64,000 nucleotides of DNA from Gracilaria caudata (taxonomy: Eukaryota > Rhodophyta > Florideophyceae > Gracilariales > Gracilariaceae): the NCBI GenBank assembly GCA_030374735.1, contig JASCIV010000005.1, forward strand, positions 1 to 64,000, given 5' to 3'. The stretch's first letter is position 1. Each line of letters begins with the position of its first letter. Position numbers and translations under genes: made by a program. Below are positions 41,021 to 50,895 of this stretch, in pieces. The notes below the pieces were generated by a model. The model did not search any database and was not told where the DNA came from. It was given only the letters and a program-made list of their open reading frames with translations.

Positions 41021-43621
41021 ATGCGTCGCCCATCCCGCTTGCTCGCGTCAGTTCTGTTCGCCGCGCTCGTGGCGACAGCTTTTGCCGCCTCGCCATCAGA
41101 TAACAATGGAGGCTTCGACCATCGAGCCCACGCCGTTCCGGGCGGTCCGTACGACATCCCCGACGACGACTCTGACGGCTTCGCTTTGGTCAAGCTAAAT
41201 GGGGAGCTTTCTCACAGTCATTTCTTCAACCCCAAGACCGGCGGTACTGGAAGGGTGGTCAAGTACTTTTGGTCCATCGGGAAAAAGGTCGTGTGCCGCA
41301 AAATGGTTTGCCACGTCAAGTTCCCTCGCGGTAACACTCGCGTCGACCTGCGTGTCGTCGATAATACCGGCGATTCCGCTACTGCCAGCACTAATGTGCG
41401 CGTGTATGAGGGAGCCAGGCCCAAGCTCAGGTACTGGTTCTACCCGTCAAAGGGATGGATTGCCGACAACGTCAATGCCGGACAGCCCATGTACTCCATG
41501 TCCGAACCCGGCGTCAACATGCACTCGCCAGGAATGTTCCCGGGATTCCTCAACAAGAAGAAGTTCTCTATGCGCGTGCTCGGAAACATCGACATGCACA
41601 GACAGGGCAACTACCGCTTTCGACTCCGCTGTTTGGGCGGAGCCTGCACCATGTGGGTTGGCCGCACAATGGTGCTTGTCGGCAAAGACAGCGTCATCAC
41701 TTCCAAGCCTATGATGTTCTCCAAGGGCGTCAAGAAACTTCATATTGTGTACAGACGCCCCAACCCTAGCGCGCAGAAGCCCAGACTCGTGCTGTCGTGG
41801 CAGGCTCCAGGAAGAAAATCGTGGTCTGTCGTTCCACGCAAGTTCTTTTCGCACAACCCGGCCTCTTTGAAGGCCGTTGTGAAATCGGTCCATCCAAAAC
41901 GGGCTGAGGTCGGAGGTGTCATCACCATTGTTGGAAGCAGTTTACTCAACATCAAGTCCGTACATATCGGTAAGTCCAGGTGTGCAGGACCTACCGGCAA
42001 GAATCAATACGCTATCAAATGTGTCGTCCCTGGTATCACCGGCACGTACGAGGTGTATGTCAGAACTGCCGTGGGTGTATCCAACTCCGTACCGCTTACT
42101 ATCTCCGTCGGTTCATTCGGAAGCAAGTTTGGTTCTGAGGGTAACGGCGTTGGGCCGGTAGGCTACTTCCAGCCAGTGCGATTCAGAAACGACGTCTTGA
42201 AGAGGAACGGTAAGGTGTTCAATGTGCCTCAGCTTACTGCCATTACTTATGGTCCAGACAACCAGTACTACATCGGAAGTCTTGGCGGCTTTGTCCATGT
42301 GGTTAGAACCGACCTTGGAAATCAAGTGAAGGGCTACTGCAAGTCTGAAAGAGTGGGCAAGTCTAGAAGTGTACTCGGCGTTGCGTTCAACCCCGCGGAG
42401 AACGACAGAGTCAGGCTTTATGCTTCCACGAGTGTGCTGTACTGGGGCACCAAAAAGCTTCTTCCATTCACTCGAGGCTGGCACAACGGCGAGATCATTG
42501 CCATGCAGAAGTCCAAGAAGTGTCTCACGCGCGTCCAGACCGTGATTAGCGGCTTGCCGGTTTCTAATTATGACCATTCCGTGAACGGTCTTGCCTTCGA
42601 TATGGGTGGAAATCTTCTCATTTCCATTGGTGGTGGCACCAACGCTGGTGTGAGCAAGAAAGGAGACCCGTTAGGAGGTGTGCCGGACTCGCCGTTGTCG
42701 GGCGCGGTGCTTTGGGCCCCGATCTTGAAGAGGAACTACAACGGAAAAATTGGCTACAATCAGTACTTTGACCCAGGCAGGGCAAACAAGGTTCGCGGCG
42801 ACGTTCACGTGTATTCGTCGGGTCTGAGAAACTCGTTCTCCAATGTGGCGCATTCCAACGGTCACATTTATGCCACTGACAACGGTGCCAATGCCAAGTT
42901 TGGCTCGCGTAGTACTGGATGCCACAGCGAAGGTGGGATTGCTACTGAACCTGATACGCTCAAGATGCTGAAGAGAGGCGGATTCTATGGGTACTCTAAC
43001 AGGAACCGTGGACGATATGATCGCCGACAATGCAGACACCGTTCGCCGCATACGAACGAAGGTGGATTCGACAAGCCTATTGCCAGGATGGAATCCAGTA
43101 CCACCGGTCTACTGGAGTACACTGCGAACACTTTCGGTGCGCAGATGAGGGGTGACTTGCTGGCTACCAAATTTGCTGTTTCTGGAAACGGAAAGGTTTA
43201 TAGGATTCAGCTGAATGGAGCTGGTAAGGTGAAGTCGATGTTCAACCTTGCGTTCCATTCTGGGCTTTCGGCGGCCATGTCGCCGGCCGGTGGTCTGGTG
43301 ATGCCCAGAGTGTACCAAGGCAAGATTGCTGTTCTGCTTGCCAACGAGAAGAACCCTGGTCGTATGGTGGTGACAAGCGTGAACCCGTTCCGCGGCCCCA
43401 AGCGCGGAGGCGGCAAGATCACGATCACAGGATGGAACCTCAAACCTCCTCTGAGCATCACGGTGGGCGGAAAGGCTTGTAAGAACGTGGGCGAATACAT
43501 GGGAGGTCGAAGCGTGAGCTGCAATGTTCCCAGGGGCTCTGGCAGGGCTGCTGTGGTGGTGAAGCGTTTCGGCAAGCAATCGAAGAGCTTTGGCTATGAG
43601 TATATATACATGAAGGTTTAG
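41021..43621 (+). CDS. secreted multidomain protein: PKD-like, PA14-like, IPT, beta-propeller, IPT
   Basis: An 866-residue protein with a signal peptide (MRRPSRLLASVLFAALVATA). Domain order from the sequence: a PKD-like segment (about 45-125, GRVVKYFWSIGKKV, DLRVVDNTGDSATAS); a PA14-like lectin or adhesion domain (about 130-275, FSMRVLGNIDMHRQGNYRF, LHIVYRRPN); an IPT/TIG domain (about 288-362, SVHPKRAEVGGVITIVGSSL); a beta-propeller like glucose/sorbosone dehydrogenases (about 380-760, TAITYGPDNQYYIGSLGG, NHDHS-type turns, VYSSGLRNSFSNVAHSNG, ATDNGANAKFG); and a second IPT domain (785-860, SVNPFRGPKRGGGKITITGW). It is rich in Lys, Arg and Gly and poor in Cys. Likely extracellular, binding wall or matrix polysaccharide, but enzyme activity cannot be asserted. 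Intronless. Confidence 0.72.
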   Translation: MRRPSRLLASVLFAALVATAFAASPSDNNGGFDHRAHAVPGGPYDIPDDDSDGFALVKLNGELSHSHFFNPKTGGTGRVVKYFWSIGKKVVCRKMVCHVKFPRGNTRVDLRVVDNTGDSATASTNVRVYEGARPKLRYWFYPSKGWIADNVNAGQPMYSMSEPGVNMHSPGMFPGFLNKKKFSMRVLGNIDMHRQGNYRFRLRCLGGACTMWVGRTMVLVGKDSVITSKPMMFSKGVKKLHIVYRRPNPSAQKPRLVLSWQAPGRKSWSVVPRKFFSHNPASLKAVVKSVHPKRAEVGGVITIVGSSLLNIKSVHIGKSRCAGPTGKNQYAIKCVVPGITGTYEVYVRTAVGVSNSVPLTISVGSFGSKFGSEGNGVGPVGYFQPVRFRNDVLKRNGKVFNVPQLTAITYGPDNQYYIGSLGGFVHVVRTDLGNQVKGYCKSERVGKSRSVLGVAFNPAENDRVRLYASTSVLYWGTKKLLPFTRGWHNGEIIAMQKSKKCLTRVQTVISGLPVSNYDHSVNGLAFDMGGNLLISIGGGTNAGVSKKGDPLGGVPDSPLSGAVLWAPILKRNYNGKIGYNQYFDPGRANKVRGDVHVYSSGLRNSFSNVAHSNGHIYATDNGANAKFGSRSTGCHSEGGIATEPDTLKMLKRGGFYGYSNRNRGRYDRRQCRHRSPHTNEGGFDKPIARMESSTTGLLEYTANTFGAQMRGDLLATKFAVSGNGKVYRIQLNGAGKVKSMFNLAFHSGLSAAMSPAGGLVMPRVYQGKIAVLLANEKNPGRMVVTSVNPFRGPKRGGGKITITGWNLKPPLSITVGGKACKNVGEYMGGRSVSCNVPRGSGRAAVVVKRFGKQSKSFGYEYIYMKV

Positions 43622-44503
43622 GGAACGAGCATTCACGAGGCCCTGTTCGTTTTTGCTTTGTGACGGAGCCTGGCTGTAGTTTAACGTTAGAATGTATCGG
43701 AGATGGATTCGTTCCATGCTCGAATGTATTGACAGGACAATAACTTGCTAACATGTGCTAATTTTTGAAGATGAGATTTTCTAATTGTTGGCTGCTTTCT
43801 TTCCGAAGCAGCATGTAAAAGGCCACAAGCGATGAGACTCTGTGGAAGGACGATCCTCTCGGGTGAAAGAAACAGCTATGCCTTACGTGGCCCGGCGCGC
43901 ACTGCAAGCGCTTTGCTGCGCGTGCTCTTGAGGAGTATGCTTTTGCATGCCGGTTGCAAGTCGGGCCCAATCGCGGCCACGTCGGTGTCCCTGCGGCTTC
44001 TCGCGCAGAAGGAATGGAAACCGGCCTGTCCCACGTGGGAGGTGCGGCTTTGCAGGCGTGATGCCTCACAAGGTGATGCATGATCATGCGCACGATGGCG
44101 GCCGTTAACGTGTCATCATATCATATCACATATTGCGATGTGCTCGCGCACATGTGGCTCGCACAAGCGACGTGAACTCGTCCGGTGTCATTGGCTCCCC
44201 GCGCACGCGTTGTATTTGCGCCAGATTTTCACTTCACTTCTCGCCAATCAACGCGCGCCGCCTCCGAAACCCTTTCTATAAAGCGCCAATCAGCGCCCCA
44301 ACACTGCCGCAGCTTACAGCGAACCATTACACAACAATGGCGCATCACCACAGCGCCAGCTGCCACGCGGGGCGCGAGTCATTGCCGCATCGCGCGCAGC
44401 GCATCTCCACCCGCGCGCGCTGCAGCTGCCGTGGCTGCGCAGCGTGCGTGCGCCGCCTTCGTCGCGACGGCGCTGCGCTTGCGCTTGCTCTCAGTCCAGC
44501 ATC
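43622..44503. other. no recognisable gene
   Basis: 880 bp between two plus-strand genes. It contains the translocator promoter. GC-rich frames near 44133-44500 are Arg/Ala/Ser-rich and lack family features. Confidence 0.4.
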
Positions 44504-46072
44504 ATGGCTGCCGCGTTTGTGTTCACCGCCTCGCCGCTCACTTCGTTCCCGTCGCCACGAAGCGTTGCCGTGCGCACCGCGCGGTTTACCGCTCCGCGTC
44601 GTCGACGGCATGTGCCCAGAGCGGCAGCTGTGGGCGCGGGCGCCGGCTCCGCACAGCCGTCTGAGCCGCGCCGGCCGGATGATCTTCATCTTCCCCGCAA
44701 CGTCCCGTCGCAGCCAGGTGCGGAAGATGCTCAGCAACACGAGCAGGCGGAACAGGCAGACGATGCTGCTTCGGCGGAGCCGGATTCAGTGTCGGATGTG
44801 CTGTCGTTTGCACAGCTGTCTCAGCCGGCTATTAGCATTGATCCGGTGAAGAAGGTGCCCACCTCTCTCATTGATGCTTCGGGCGCCTTGCAGATTGACG
44901 ATGGTTCCCTGCAGGCAGTGCCTGTTCTGCCGCGTCGGCTGGTGTTGCGACGGAGGAAGCCTCTTGATATTGAATTCCTTAAGCGCCAGTTGCGGTCTGG
45001 ATTTGACACCGGTGTCGGAGCCACCGTCGTGTTGATGCTTATGTTCGCCACTTGGTATTGGGCAAACACTGCCTTTAACGTGTACAACAAACAGGTGCTC
45101 AAGGTGTTCCCATATCCCCTCACCTGCACTGTGGTTCAATTCGCAGTTGCCGGCGCCGTTATGGCTGCTACCTGGCTTGTCCGGCTCAAGAAGCCTCCAA
45201 AGCTCAATTCGTTCTTGTTTAAGGCCGCTTTGCCGCTGGCATGTCTTCATGCCGCAGGTTTTTTGCTCACCAATATGTCACTGGGAAAAGTGTCCGTGGC
45301 GTTCACACACACAGTCAAGAGTACTGAACCGTTTTTCTCTGTTGCGCTTACGCCGTCAATTCTTGGAGATGTTCCCACCTGGGGTATTCTTGCCTCGCTG
45401 TTCCCAATTGTTGCGGGCGTCGCATTAGCCTCATTGGCCGATGCCTCCTTCAATTGGATTGGATTTCTGGCCGCCATAGGCAGTAATCTGGCCTTGCAGG
45501 GTCGCAACATATTGTCAAAACGGCTAATGGATGTTGGTGACAAAAACAGTAATGGAAACAAAAGAGTTCAAAAACCTATGTCAAGAGAAGAGGAAGATAC
45601 GCTCATGTCTCTTGACAACGTCAACTTGTTTTCAACAATGTCCATCCTTGCATTTTTCGTATTGCTTCCCGTTAGTTTGTTATGGGAAGGAGTACCACTT
45701 TTTGGTGCGGCAATTGCACTACCAGCCGGTCTACCTGTGGCGAATTTGTATACTATGCTTGTGTTGGGTGGAATCTGCAGATGTCTGGACGTTTTGACCA
45801 GTTATATGATTCTCAAACGGGTGAGCGCTGTCACTCATTCGGTTGGAAATTGCGTGAAGAGGGCTGTTGTCATTGTTGCTTCAATCTTCTTCTTCAAGAC
45901 TAAAGTGACTATACTCAGCATCGTCGGTACCACAATGGCTCTTCTCGGCGTTCTGTTTTACTCGCTGATTGTTTCTGCGTGCAAGCAGAACAGCTTTGGG
46001 CCGGATTCACCATTCTGCAAGCCAATATATGAAATCGATGAATTAGAACTGACGGAAGGAGGTGGTATCTAG
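44504..46072 (+). CDS. plastid phosphate translocator, PEP/phosphate (PPT)-like
   Basis: A 522-residue protein. The first 80 residues from the ATG at 44504 are Ala/Ser/Arg-rich (MAAAFVFTASPLTSFPSPRS), a plastid transit peptide; an acidic Gln/Glu/Asp linker follows. The transporter domain (about 185-505) belongs to the TPT/PPT/GPT family: NTAFNVYNKQVLKVFPYPLT, LTNMSLGKVSVAFTHTVKST, EPFFSVALTP, GVALASLADASFNWIGF, NLALQGRNILSKRLM, and VTHSVGNCVKRAVVIVASIF with the conserved Lys-Arg. The NKQVLKVFPYP and THSVGNCVKR signatures favour the phosphoenolpyruvate type over triose- or hexose-phosphate carriers, by recollection of family consensus. These antiporters sit in the plastid inner envelope. The 100-residue spacer between transit peptide and first span is unusually long. 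Confidence 0.82.
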   Translation: MAAAFVFTASPLTSFPSPRSVAVRTARFTAPRRRRHVPRAAAVGAGAGSAQPSEPRRPDDLHLPRNVPSQPGAEDAQQHEQAEQADDAASAEPDSVSDVLSFAQLSQPAISIDPVKKVPTSLIDASGALQIDDGSLQAVPVLPRRLVLRRRKPLDIEFLKRQLRSGFDTGVGATVVLMLMFATWYWANTAFNVYNKQVLKVFPYPLTCTVVQFAVAGAVMAATWLVRLKKPPKLNSFLFKAALPLACLHAAGFLLTNMSLGKVSVAFTHTVKSTEPFFSVALTPSILGDVPTWGILASLFPIVAGVALASLADASFNWIGFLAAIGSNLALQGRNILSKRLMDVGDKNSNGNKRVQKPMSREEEDTLMSLDNVNLFSTMSILAFFVLLPVSLLWEGVPLFGAAIALPAGLPVANLYTMLVLGGICRCLDVLTSYMILKRVSAVTHSVGNCVKRAVVIVASIFFFKTKVTILSIVGTTMALLGVLFYSLIVSACKQNSFGPDSPFCKPIYEIDELELTEGGGI

Positions 46073-47077
46073 ACCGGTTCTTAAGCCAACGAATACTCAA
46101 TCTGTATTGTTTCGGATAGGTTTGTTTGGCAAAATGAGTTTTGTACAGCCTCTGAAGCACCGCCTATCACCTTCAGTAATTTGCTTCGATTGCCGACTGC
46201 CACTGTTTTTCCGCTTTGAGAAGCCTTACAGCTTGTACATTAAAATCACTGCGAGTAATAAAGCGAAGGATGTTTTGCGAAGTTCGTGAGAGAATGAGGA
46301 GTTTGGCAGTCTGTGGCTACGCAACCGCGGAGAAGCAGCGGCAAGATTGAGTGAAACAGCCCATCCGCATTTCAAAGTGATGACAGCGAATTGAGAACGT
46401 GCAAGTGGTAATCGTTCGAATACTAAATAGTGTTTGGCGTGTACGTAGTATGCGATGCGGGCATGACGGGTGGTTGTATGATTAACCAATAGTGATGGCA
46501 TTTTGTCACAAGTTGCGCGTTAGAACTGAAGTGGCATATGAATAAGTAGTATGTGATGATTATGTGGTCCGCAACTATGGTCGCCTGAACTGGAGTTGAA
46601 TAAAAACGAATCCGCAGGGATTGGTTTAAAGCAGGTGTCCACAAAATGTCTACGGTAAAGAGTTGAGACAAAAAGCGGCAGTAAACGCTTTACGACACAG
46701 ATGCGACACAAGTGGGAAAGGGCTAGAAGGCTACACAGAGGCGTGATTGTGCGGAAGCGGTAGACAGAGTACGCGACATAAGCTCTGCAGCACTCTTCTT
46801 CCCCACTCGAACTTGCGGTGGAGAGTGGTGCCTCATCGGCAGCAGTGCACTGAGCGCGCTCAAAGACGTAATCCATTTCTACAATGCACGATAAGCTTGT
46901 ACAGTAGCGTTGCACCTTCGGGGTCTAACCCTCTTACCTTTGTACAGTACGCAATTCATGTGAATGGTGCGCGAAACAAAAGCGGGACGCGCCAATTTGG
47001 CGAATGAGCTCAACCACTGAGATCCAGCACGCCAGGTAGCATTCAAGACTTCGTTGTGCAGCCGAAGCAACAGTATT
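46073..47077. other. no recognisable gene
   Basis: About 1 kb between the 3' ends of the translocator and the zinc-finger gene (convergent). A frame on the minus strand (46915-46520) has no recognisable features. Confidence 0.4.
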
Positions 47078-47437
47078 TCAATCGTCGAAATGCACCGGCG
47101 GGAGCGTACCAGGCTCACAACACTCTGGGCAGCATACCTTGCCCCTGCCCTCGCACACCTGACAGGTGCGCCAGTCGGTAGGCCCGTCAAGCTTGATGAA
47201 CCCAAATGCGTTGCAGAGCGAGCAAGGCAGCGTCTCGGTGCCAAAGCAAGCGCCGCACTGCCCCGACGGAGAATCAGGCTCTAGCGGTGGAGAGCTGTCC
47301 AAGGGCGCTGGAGATCGCGCAGCACGCGGCTGCGAATTGGCGTGACAGACCGGTCGAGACCTGACAAGCAGCCCGCGGCGAGACGGGCGCGGGAATGGCG
47401 GCGAGTACGGCAAGAACGCCAGCTCGCGGCAAGACAT
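47078..47437 (-). CDS. plastid-type DnaJ zinc-finger protein (BSD2/LQY1-like)
   Basis: A 119-residue protein. An N-terminal half rich in Pro, Ser and Arg (SRRGLLVRSRPVCHANS) looks like a plastid transit peptide. The C-terminal half carries CxxC pairs of the DnaJ cysteine-rich type: C61/C64, C72/C75, C92/C95 and C103/C106, with the family's 'CxGxG' spacing (CQVCEGRGK). Stand-alone proteins of this kind in plastids act as thiol or zinc chaperones, for instance in Rubisco assembly or photosystem II repair. Which of these applies cannot be told. No J domain is present. It is divergent from the LSD1-like gene with only 95 bp between starts. Confidence 0.72.
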   Translation of the reverse strand: MSCRELAFLPYSPPFPRPSRRGLLVRSRPVCHANSQPRAARSPAPLDSSPPLEPDSPSGQCGACFGTETLPCSLCNAFGFIKLDGPTDWRTCQVCEGRGKVCCPECCEPGTLPPVHFDD

Positions 47438-47532
47438 GCCAAACTAGCCGCTGCGGCGCAACCAACGCTGATGTACCCTTCGTCACTTCGAAAGTTCTCT
47501 CTCGTTGACAAACTCTGAGCTGCCGGCATGAA
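47438..47532. promoter_or_regulatory. short bidirectional promoter region (95 bp)
   Basis: The starts of the zinc-finger gene (minus) and the LSD1-like gene (plus) are 95 bp apart, so the two almost certainly share promoter sequence or use each other's leader. Confidence 0.45.
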
Positions 47533-50500
47533 ATGAGCACGCGAAGATCTGCCTACGCCACTGCTTTCGACGTCTCACGTGTCCACGTTGATCCGCACAC
47601 ATCGTCACCAGCGCAAACGGCAGGCAGCAAACGCGCGCATGGCGTGTTAGGCGCTTCCCCCTCGCCAGCCGCCACCCGCACACACAGCGGGGCATTGGGC
47701 AGTCCAACCATCGTCTCCCTCCCGCCGTCAACCACAACCGCCCGGTCCTGTGTAGCGCCTCCTTGCGCAGCTCGCGCTCGCGATCTTCCGTCCATGTCGC
47801 CCGTCGCTTTGCCCCCCGCCGCCGCGCAGCCCGCGCCGCGAGTCATCATCGTCGGCGCCGGAGTGGCCGGCCTGTCGTGCGCACAGGAACTGGTCAGCTC
47901 CGCGCCGGACGTCGACGTCGTCGTGCTTGAGGCCAGAAATCGCGTCGGAGGGCGCATCTTCACGCACTGGCTCAACGTTGACGAACCTGCGGCTCCGTTG
48001 CATCAAGCCTCCCCGCCGCCTTCCGCTCTTTCCCCCACGCATCAGCCTGACCACGCGTCGGTTATCACCGCCGTCGCAGGCGCTTCGGACGCCGCCAGTC
48101 CTGTGGCCGCTCTTAGCAGTGCCTCCTCGCAGTTCAACGACGCTGCTCCGCTCAACCACGCCTCCCAGCATCCGTGGTATACGCCCGTGCATCTCAACCA
48201 AGACGGTACTCTTTCGCCTTCGTTCCCGCCTCCTAAAACTGCTCCGAGTGACTCGCAGCTCGACGGCGACTCCGCGCGCGCTTCACCGCACCGACACCCA
48301 TTTATGGACCTCGTTAGCGGCGCAATCGAACCAGATCGAACATCACCCAATGGCTGTCCACGCTTGAGTGTTGACATTGGTGCCTCCATCATGCATGGAT
48401 GCGCAGATGAAAACCAACTTGTCTTCAAGCGAGCCATACAGAGCCGTATTCGCGCACCCATTGTCGCTGGCGGCAGCTTCTACGAAAGCACCGAACATGC
48501 ACTCTGGTATGACCACAAGACCGGTCAACGAATCCCCACAGAGACCATCGTTGAAATGCATAACATATTTTTCATGGCCAGTCGTTATATGGCTGCTGTG
48601 GCTTCCCGAAGCGATGATGGCGCGGGTGATATGCAGTCCATATTCGACTGCGGCGTTGAGTACGTGGCTGAGCATATGGACAATCGCAAGCTCACCCCCA
48701 CAGAGTGCGCTGTCCTTAAGAAGATTTGTGCTAGAAGTATTGGTTATTGCTCCCCAATGTCTGACATGGCACTGATGCAGGCGAGTGCCGGTATGGAGAA
48801 GGCCGGAACAGATGCTCATATTGGAATACCATATGAAGAAGATGATCCCCCATTCCCAGGTGAGATTCCTCCCATGACTCAAGCCAGTATCAAAGCCCAA
48901 GCAGCTCGTTTCAATAGAGCTATTGCCGCAACCCAGAAAATACCACTCAATATGATAGCAAGCAAGAAAGGCGGAGCTGGCGATCGAATCGTCTTAGATG
49001 GCTACACACCGTTTTTGATAGACCGTCTAAAACAGGGCCTCCATATTCGTTTGAAACAATCTGTTTGTAGCGTAAGCAAGGCAGTCAAGCCTCGAATAGA
49101 CCATGCACTTGCAATGGAGGAACCACACTCCTCAGCCCACGCCAACAGGCCTGCAAAGAGAGCGAGAACACATACTTTGTCGAACTGGGACGCCGATCCA
49201 GAGGTCGCTCAGAGAACCATTCTTGTAACCACGCGATCTGGTGAGGTGTATCAAGGTGATTTTGTTGTCATTGCCATTCCTTTAGGCGTGTTGCGGAGCG
49301 AACATGAGGAGAGCTCGGTTTCATTTTCGCCTCCTTTGTCCATAGAGAAGCAAGAGGCTATTCGAGGCATGGGTATGGGTATTCACAACAAAGTAGTGTT
49401 GCGCTTTCGAGAGGAAGATATTTTTTGGCCTCCGAAGGTCCCTCAGCTAAATTGTCTAGATCCTCGATTTCAATTCTTCAACATGCATTGCTATGGAAAG
49501 ACAGCTACCATCCTAGTACACGTCTTTTGCGAGAGTGGTTTCGCAAATGGTTTTTGGGACCTTACAGATGAGGGAGTGCTTGCCGAAGTGCTTGCAGTCC
49601 TGGGGGGTATGTTTTGTTCCCCGTCTGAAAACGGTACCATCAAGCCGCAGACGAACACAACAGAGCAGGGATCACGAATTGCATCAAATGCGATTGCTAA
49701 GCGTCGTATTGCGCGGTTGCTTCATATATGTGAGAACTGTAGGCGACCTTTGGAGCCTACCAGTTCAGATGCAGATGCTCCAAAGATAAATCCCGTATCA
49801 TGTCAAAACTGCGGATTTGTCGTACAGGAAGACGATGCTCTAACTGCTAGTACGCGACCAGAGCGTATGACAAGATCAAGAGCAAACGAGATGCAACAGG
49901 ACATCCAGCTTGAATCCAATGCGCCAACTGCAAACGAAGACGAGATCACTCCACCTCCAAAGCGATTCACATGGCAAACATTTCCGGCACCAGTGGAATA
50001 CCTTGTCACAAGATGGGAAGTCGATCCGTTTGCTCTAGGATCATATTCGTACATGCCATGCGGTAGTGACTGGAACATGATAGATCATGTGGGTGCCCCT
50101 GAGCCCAGTGGGTTCATGAAACCATACATATTCTTTGCAGGAGAGCACTGTAGCGACATGGGCTGGCAATGTGTGCACGGTGCTTATGAGACTGGGATTC
50201 GGGCTGCGAAGCAGATTTTGGCTTGTCTCCGTGGCGAGTCATTAAATGAATCTCTGCATGATGCCAACAAACAAGGCAATTCAGTTGCAGATTCAGAGCT
50301 TGCCCAAGTCGGAGGAGCATCTGATTCCTTCTGGACCCCAGAGAGAGAAAAGGCCCTCACAAGGGCGTTGATAGGTTACTCTGATGTTTATGGTAACTTC
50401 GGTGATGTCATTGATGAAATCTCATATGCGTTGCAATCTTTTAAGAAGGAGCCCACTCAGCTGACAAGAGAAGAAATCCGAAAACTAATTCTCGAGCGGA

Positions 50501-50895
50501 TAAACGAGAGGGTTGAAGAGCACGAACCGGAGGCCGTGGCGTTCATGAGATTCCACCGAGATGAGGAACGTCATCACATAGAGATTTTCCCAAAGCCCTT
50601 CCACGAAGTTTACAAGCGACCGAGACTCGTTGGGCTCAATGGAATGAAGTTGAAAGAACGGTATGCTGAAGATATTATTCGTGAACTGCGTAGTTACGCA
50701 AGGCCTGTGTTCGAAAACCAAATATCATACCGAGAAACGTTACGCAAGATTGCGTTGGTCATATACAAGAAGGACGGTGGTCTCATGACAAAGAGGTGCT
50801 TGTCCGAGTACTTACGGACCCAGGAGTTTGGTACAGGACCTCAGAAAGAGCTTTTCCTAGCAAAATACTTGCCTGACATGCAGAATAAAGAATAG
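47533..50895 (+). CDS. LSD1-like flavin amine oxidase with zinc-ribbon insert and SANT-like C-terminus
   Basis: A 1120-residue protein. The FAD-binding Rossmann motif is VIIVGAGVAGLSCAQEL (about 104-120), with VVLEARNRVGGRI closing it. A low-complexity insert (about 150-275) precedes DIGASIMHGC. The substrate-domain lysine is in GIHNKVVLRF (K620), and the C-terminal FAD motif is YIFFAGEHCSDMGW with VHGAYETGIRAA. This places it with LSD1/KDM1 and polyamine oxidases. Inserted before the last FAD motif is a zinc-ribbon-like pair of CxxC (C733/C736, C757/C760). Beyond about 930, FWTPEREKALTRALIGYSDV followed by YGNFGDVIDEISYAL resembles a SANT/Myb helix bundle, and the last 150 residues are helical. 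No SWIRM domain is seen. A chromatin-directed demethylase is the likeliest reading; a polyamine oxidase is the alternative. Confidence 0.78.
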   Translation: MSTRRSAYATAFDVSRVHVDPHTSSPAQTAGSKRAHGVLGASPSPAATRTHSGALGSPTIVSLPPSTTTARSCVAPPCAARARDLPSMSPVALPPAAAQPAPRVIIVGAGVAGLSCAQELVSSAPDVDVVVLEARNRVGGRIFTHWLNVDEPAAPLHQASPPPSALSPTHQPDHASVITAVAGASDAASPVAALSSASSQFNDAAPLNHASQHPWYTPVHLNQDGTLSPSFPPPKTAPSDSQLDGDSARASPHRHPFMDLVSGAIEPDRTSPNGCPRLSVDIGASIMHGCADENQLVFKRAIQSRIRAPIVAGGSFYESTEHALWYDHKTGQRIPTETIVEMHNIFFMASRYMAAVASRSDDGAGDMQSIFDCGVEYVAEHMDNRKLTPTECAVLKKICARSIGYCSPMSDMALMQASAGMEKAGTDAHIGIPYEEDDPPFPGEIPPMTQASIKAQAARFNRAIAATQKIPLNMIASKKGGAGDRIVLDGYTPFLIDRLKQGLHIRLKQSVCSVSKAVKPRIDHALAMEEPHSSAHANRPAKRARTHTLSNWDADPEVAQRTILVTTRSGEVYQGDFVVIAIPLGVLRSEHEESSVSFSPPLSIEKQEAIRGMGMGIHNKVVLRFREEDIFWPPKVPQLNCLDPRFQFFNMHCYGKTATILVHVFCESGFANGFWDLTDEGVLAEVLAVLGGMFCSPSENGTIKPQTNTTEQGSRIASNAIAKRRIARLLHICENCRRPLEPTSSDADAPKINPVSCQNCGFVVQEDDALTASTRPERMTRSRANEMQQDIQLESNAPTANEDEITPPPKRFTWQTFPAPVEYLVTRWEVDPFALGSYSYMPCGSDWNMIDHVGAPEPSGFMKPYIFFAGEHCSDMGWQCVHGAYETGIRAAKQILACLRGESLNESLHDANKQGNSVADSELAQVGGASDSFWTPEREKALTRALIGYSDVYGNFGDVIDEISYALQSFKKEPTQLTREEIRKLILERINERVEEHEPEAVAFMRFHRDEERHHIEIFPKPFHEVYKRPRLVGLNGMKLKERYAEDIIRELRSYARPVFENQISYRETLRKIALVIYKKDGGLMTKRCLSEYLRTQEFGTGPQKELFLAKYLPDMQNKE

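Noticed and set aside
46520..46915. 131-codon minus-strand frame between the translocator and the zinc-finger gene
   Set aside because: Cys/Leu/Ser-rich, with no domain and an unconvincing composition.
47553..48201. Minus-strand frames opposite the N-terminus of the LSD1-like gene
   Set aside because: They overlap the FAD-binding motif on the plus strand and are Gly/Ala/Arg-rich shadows.
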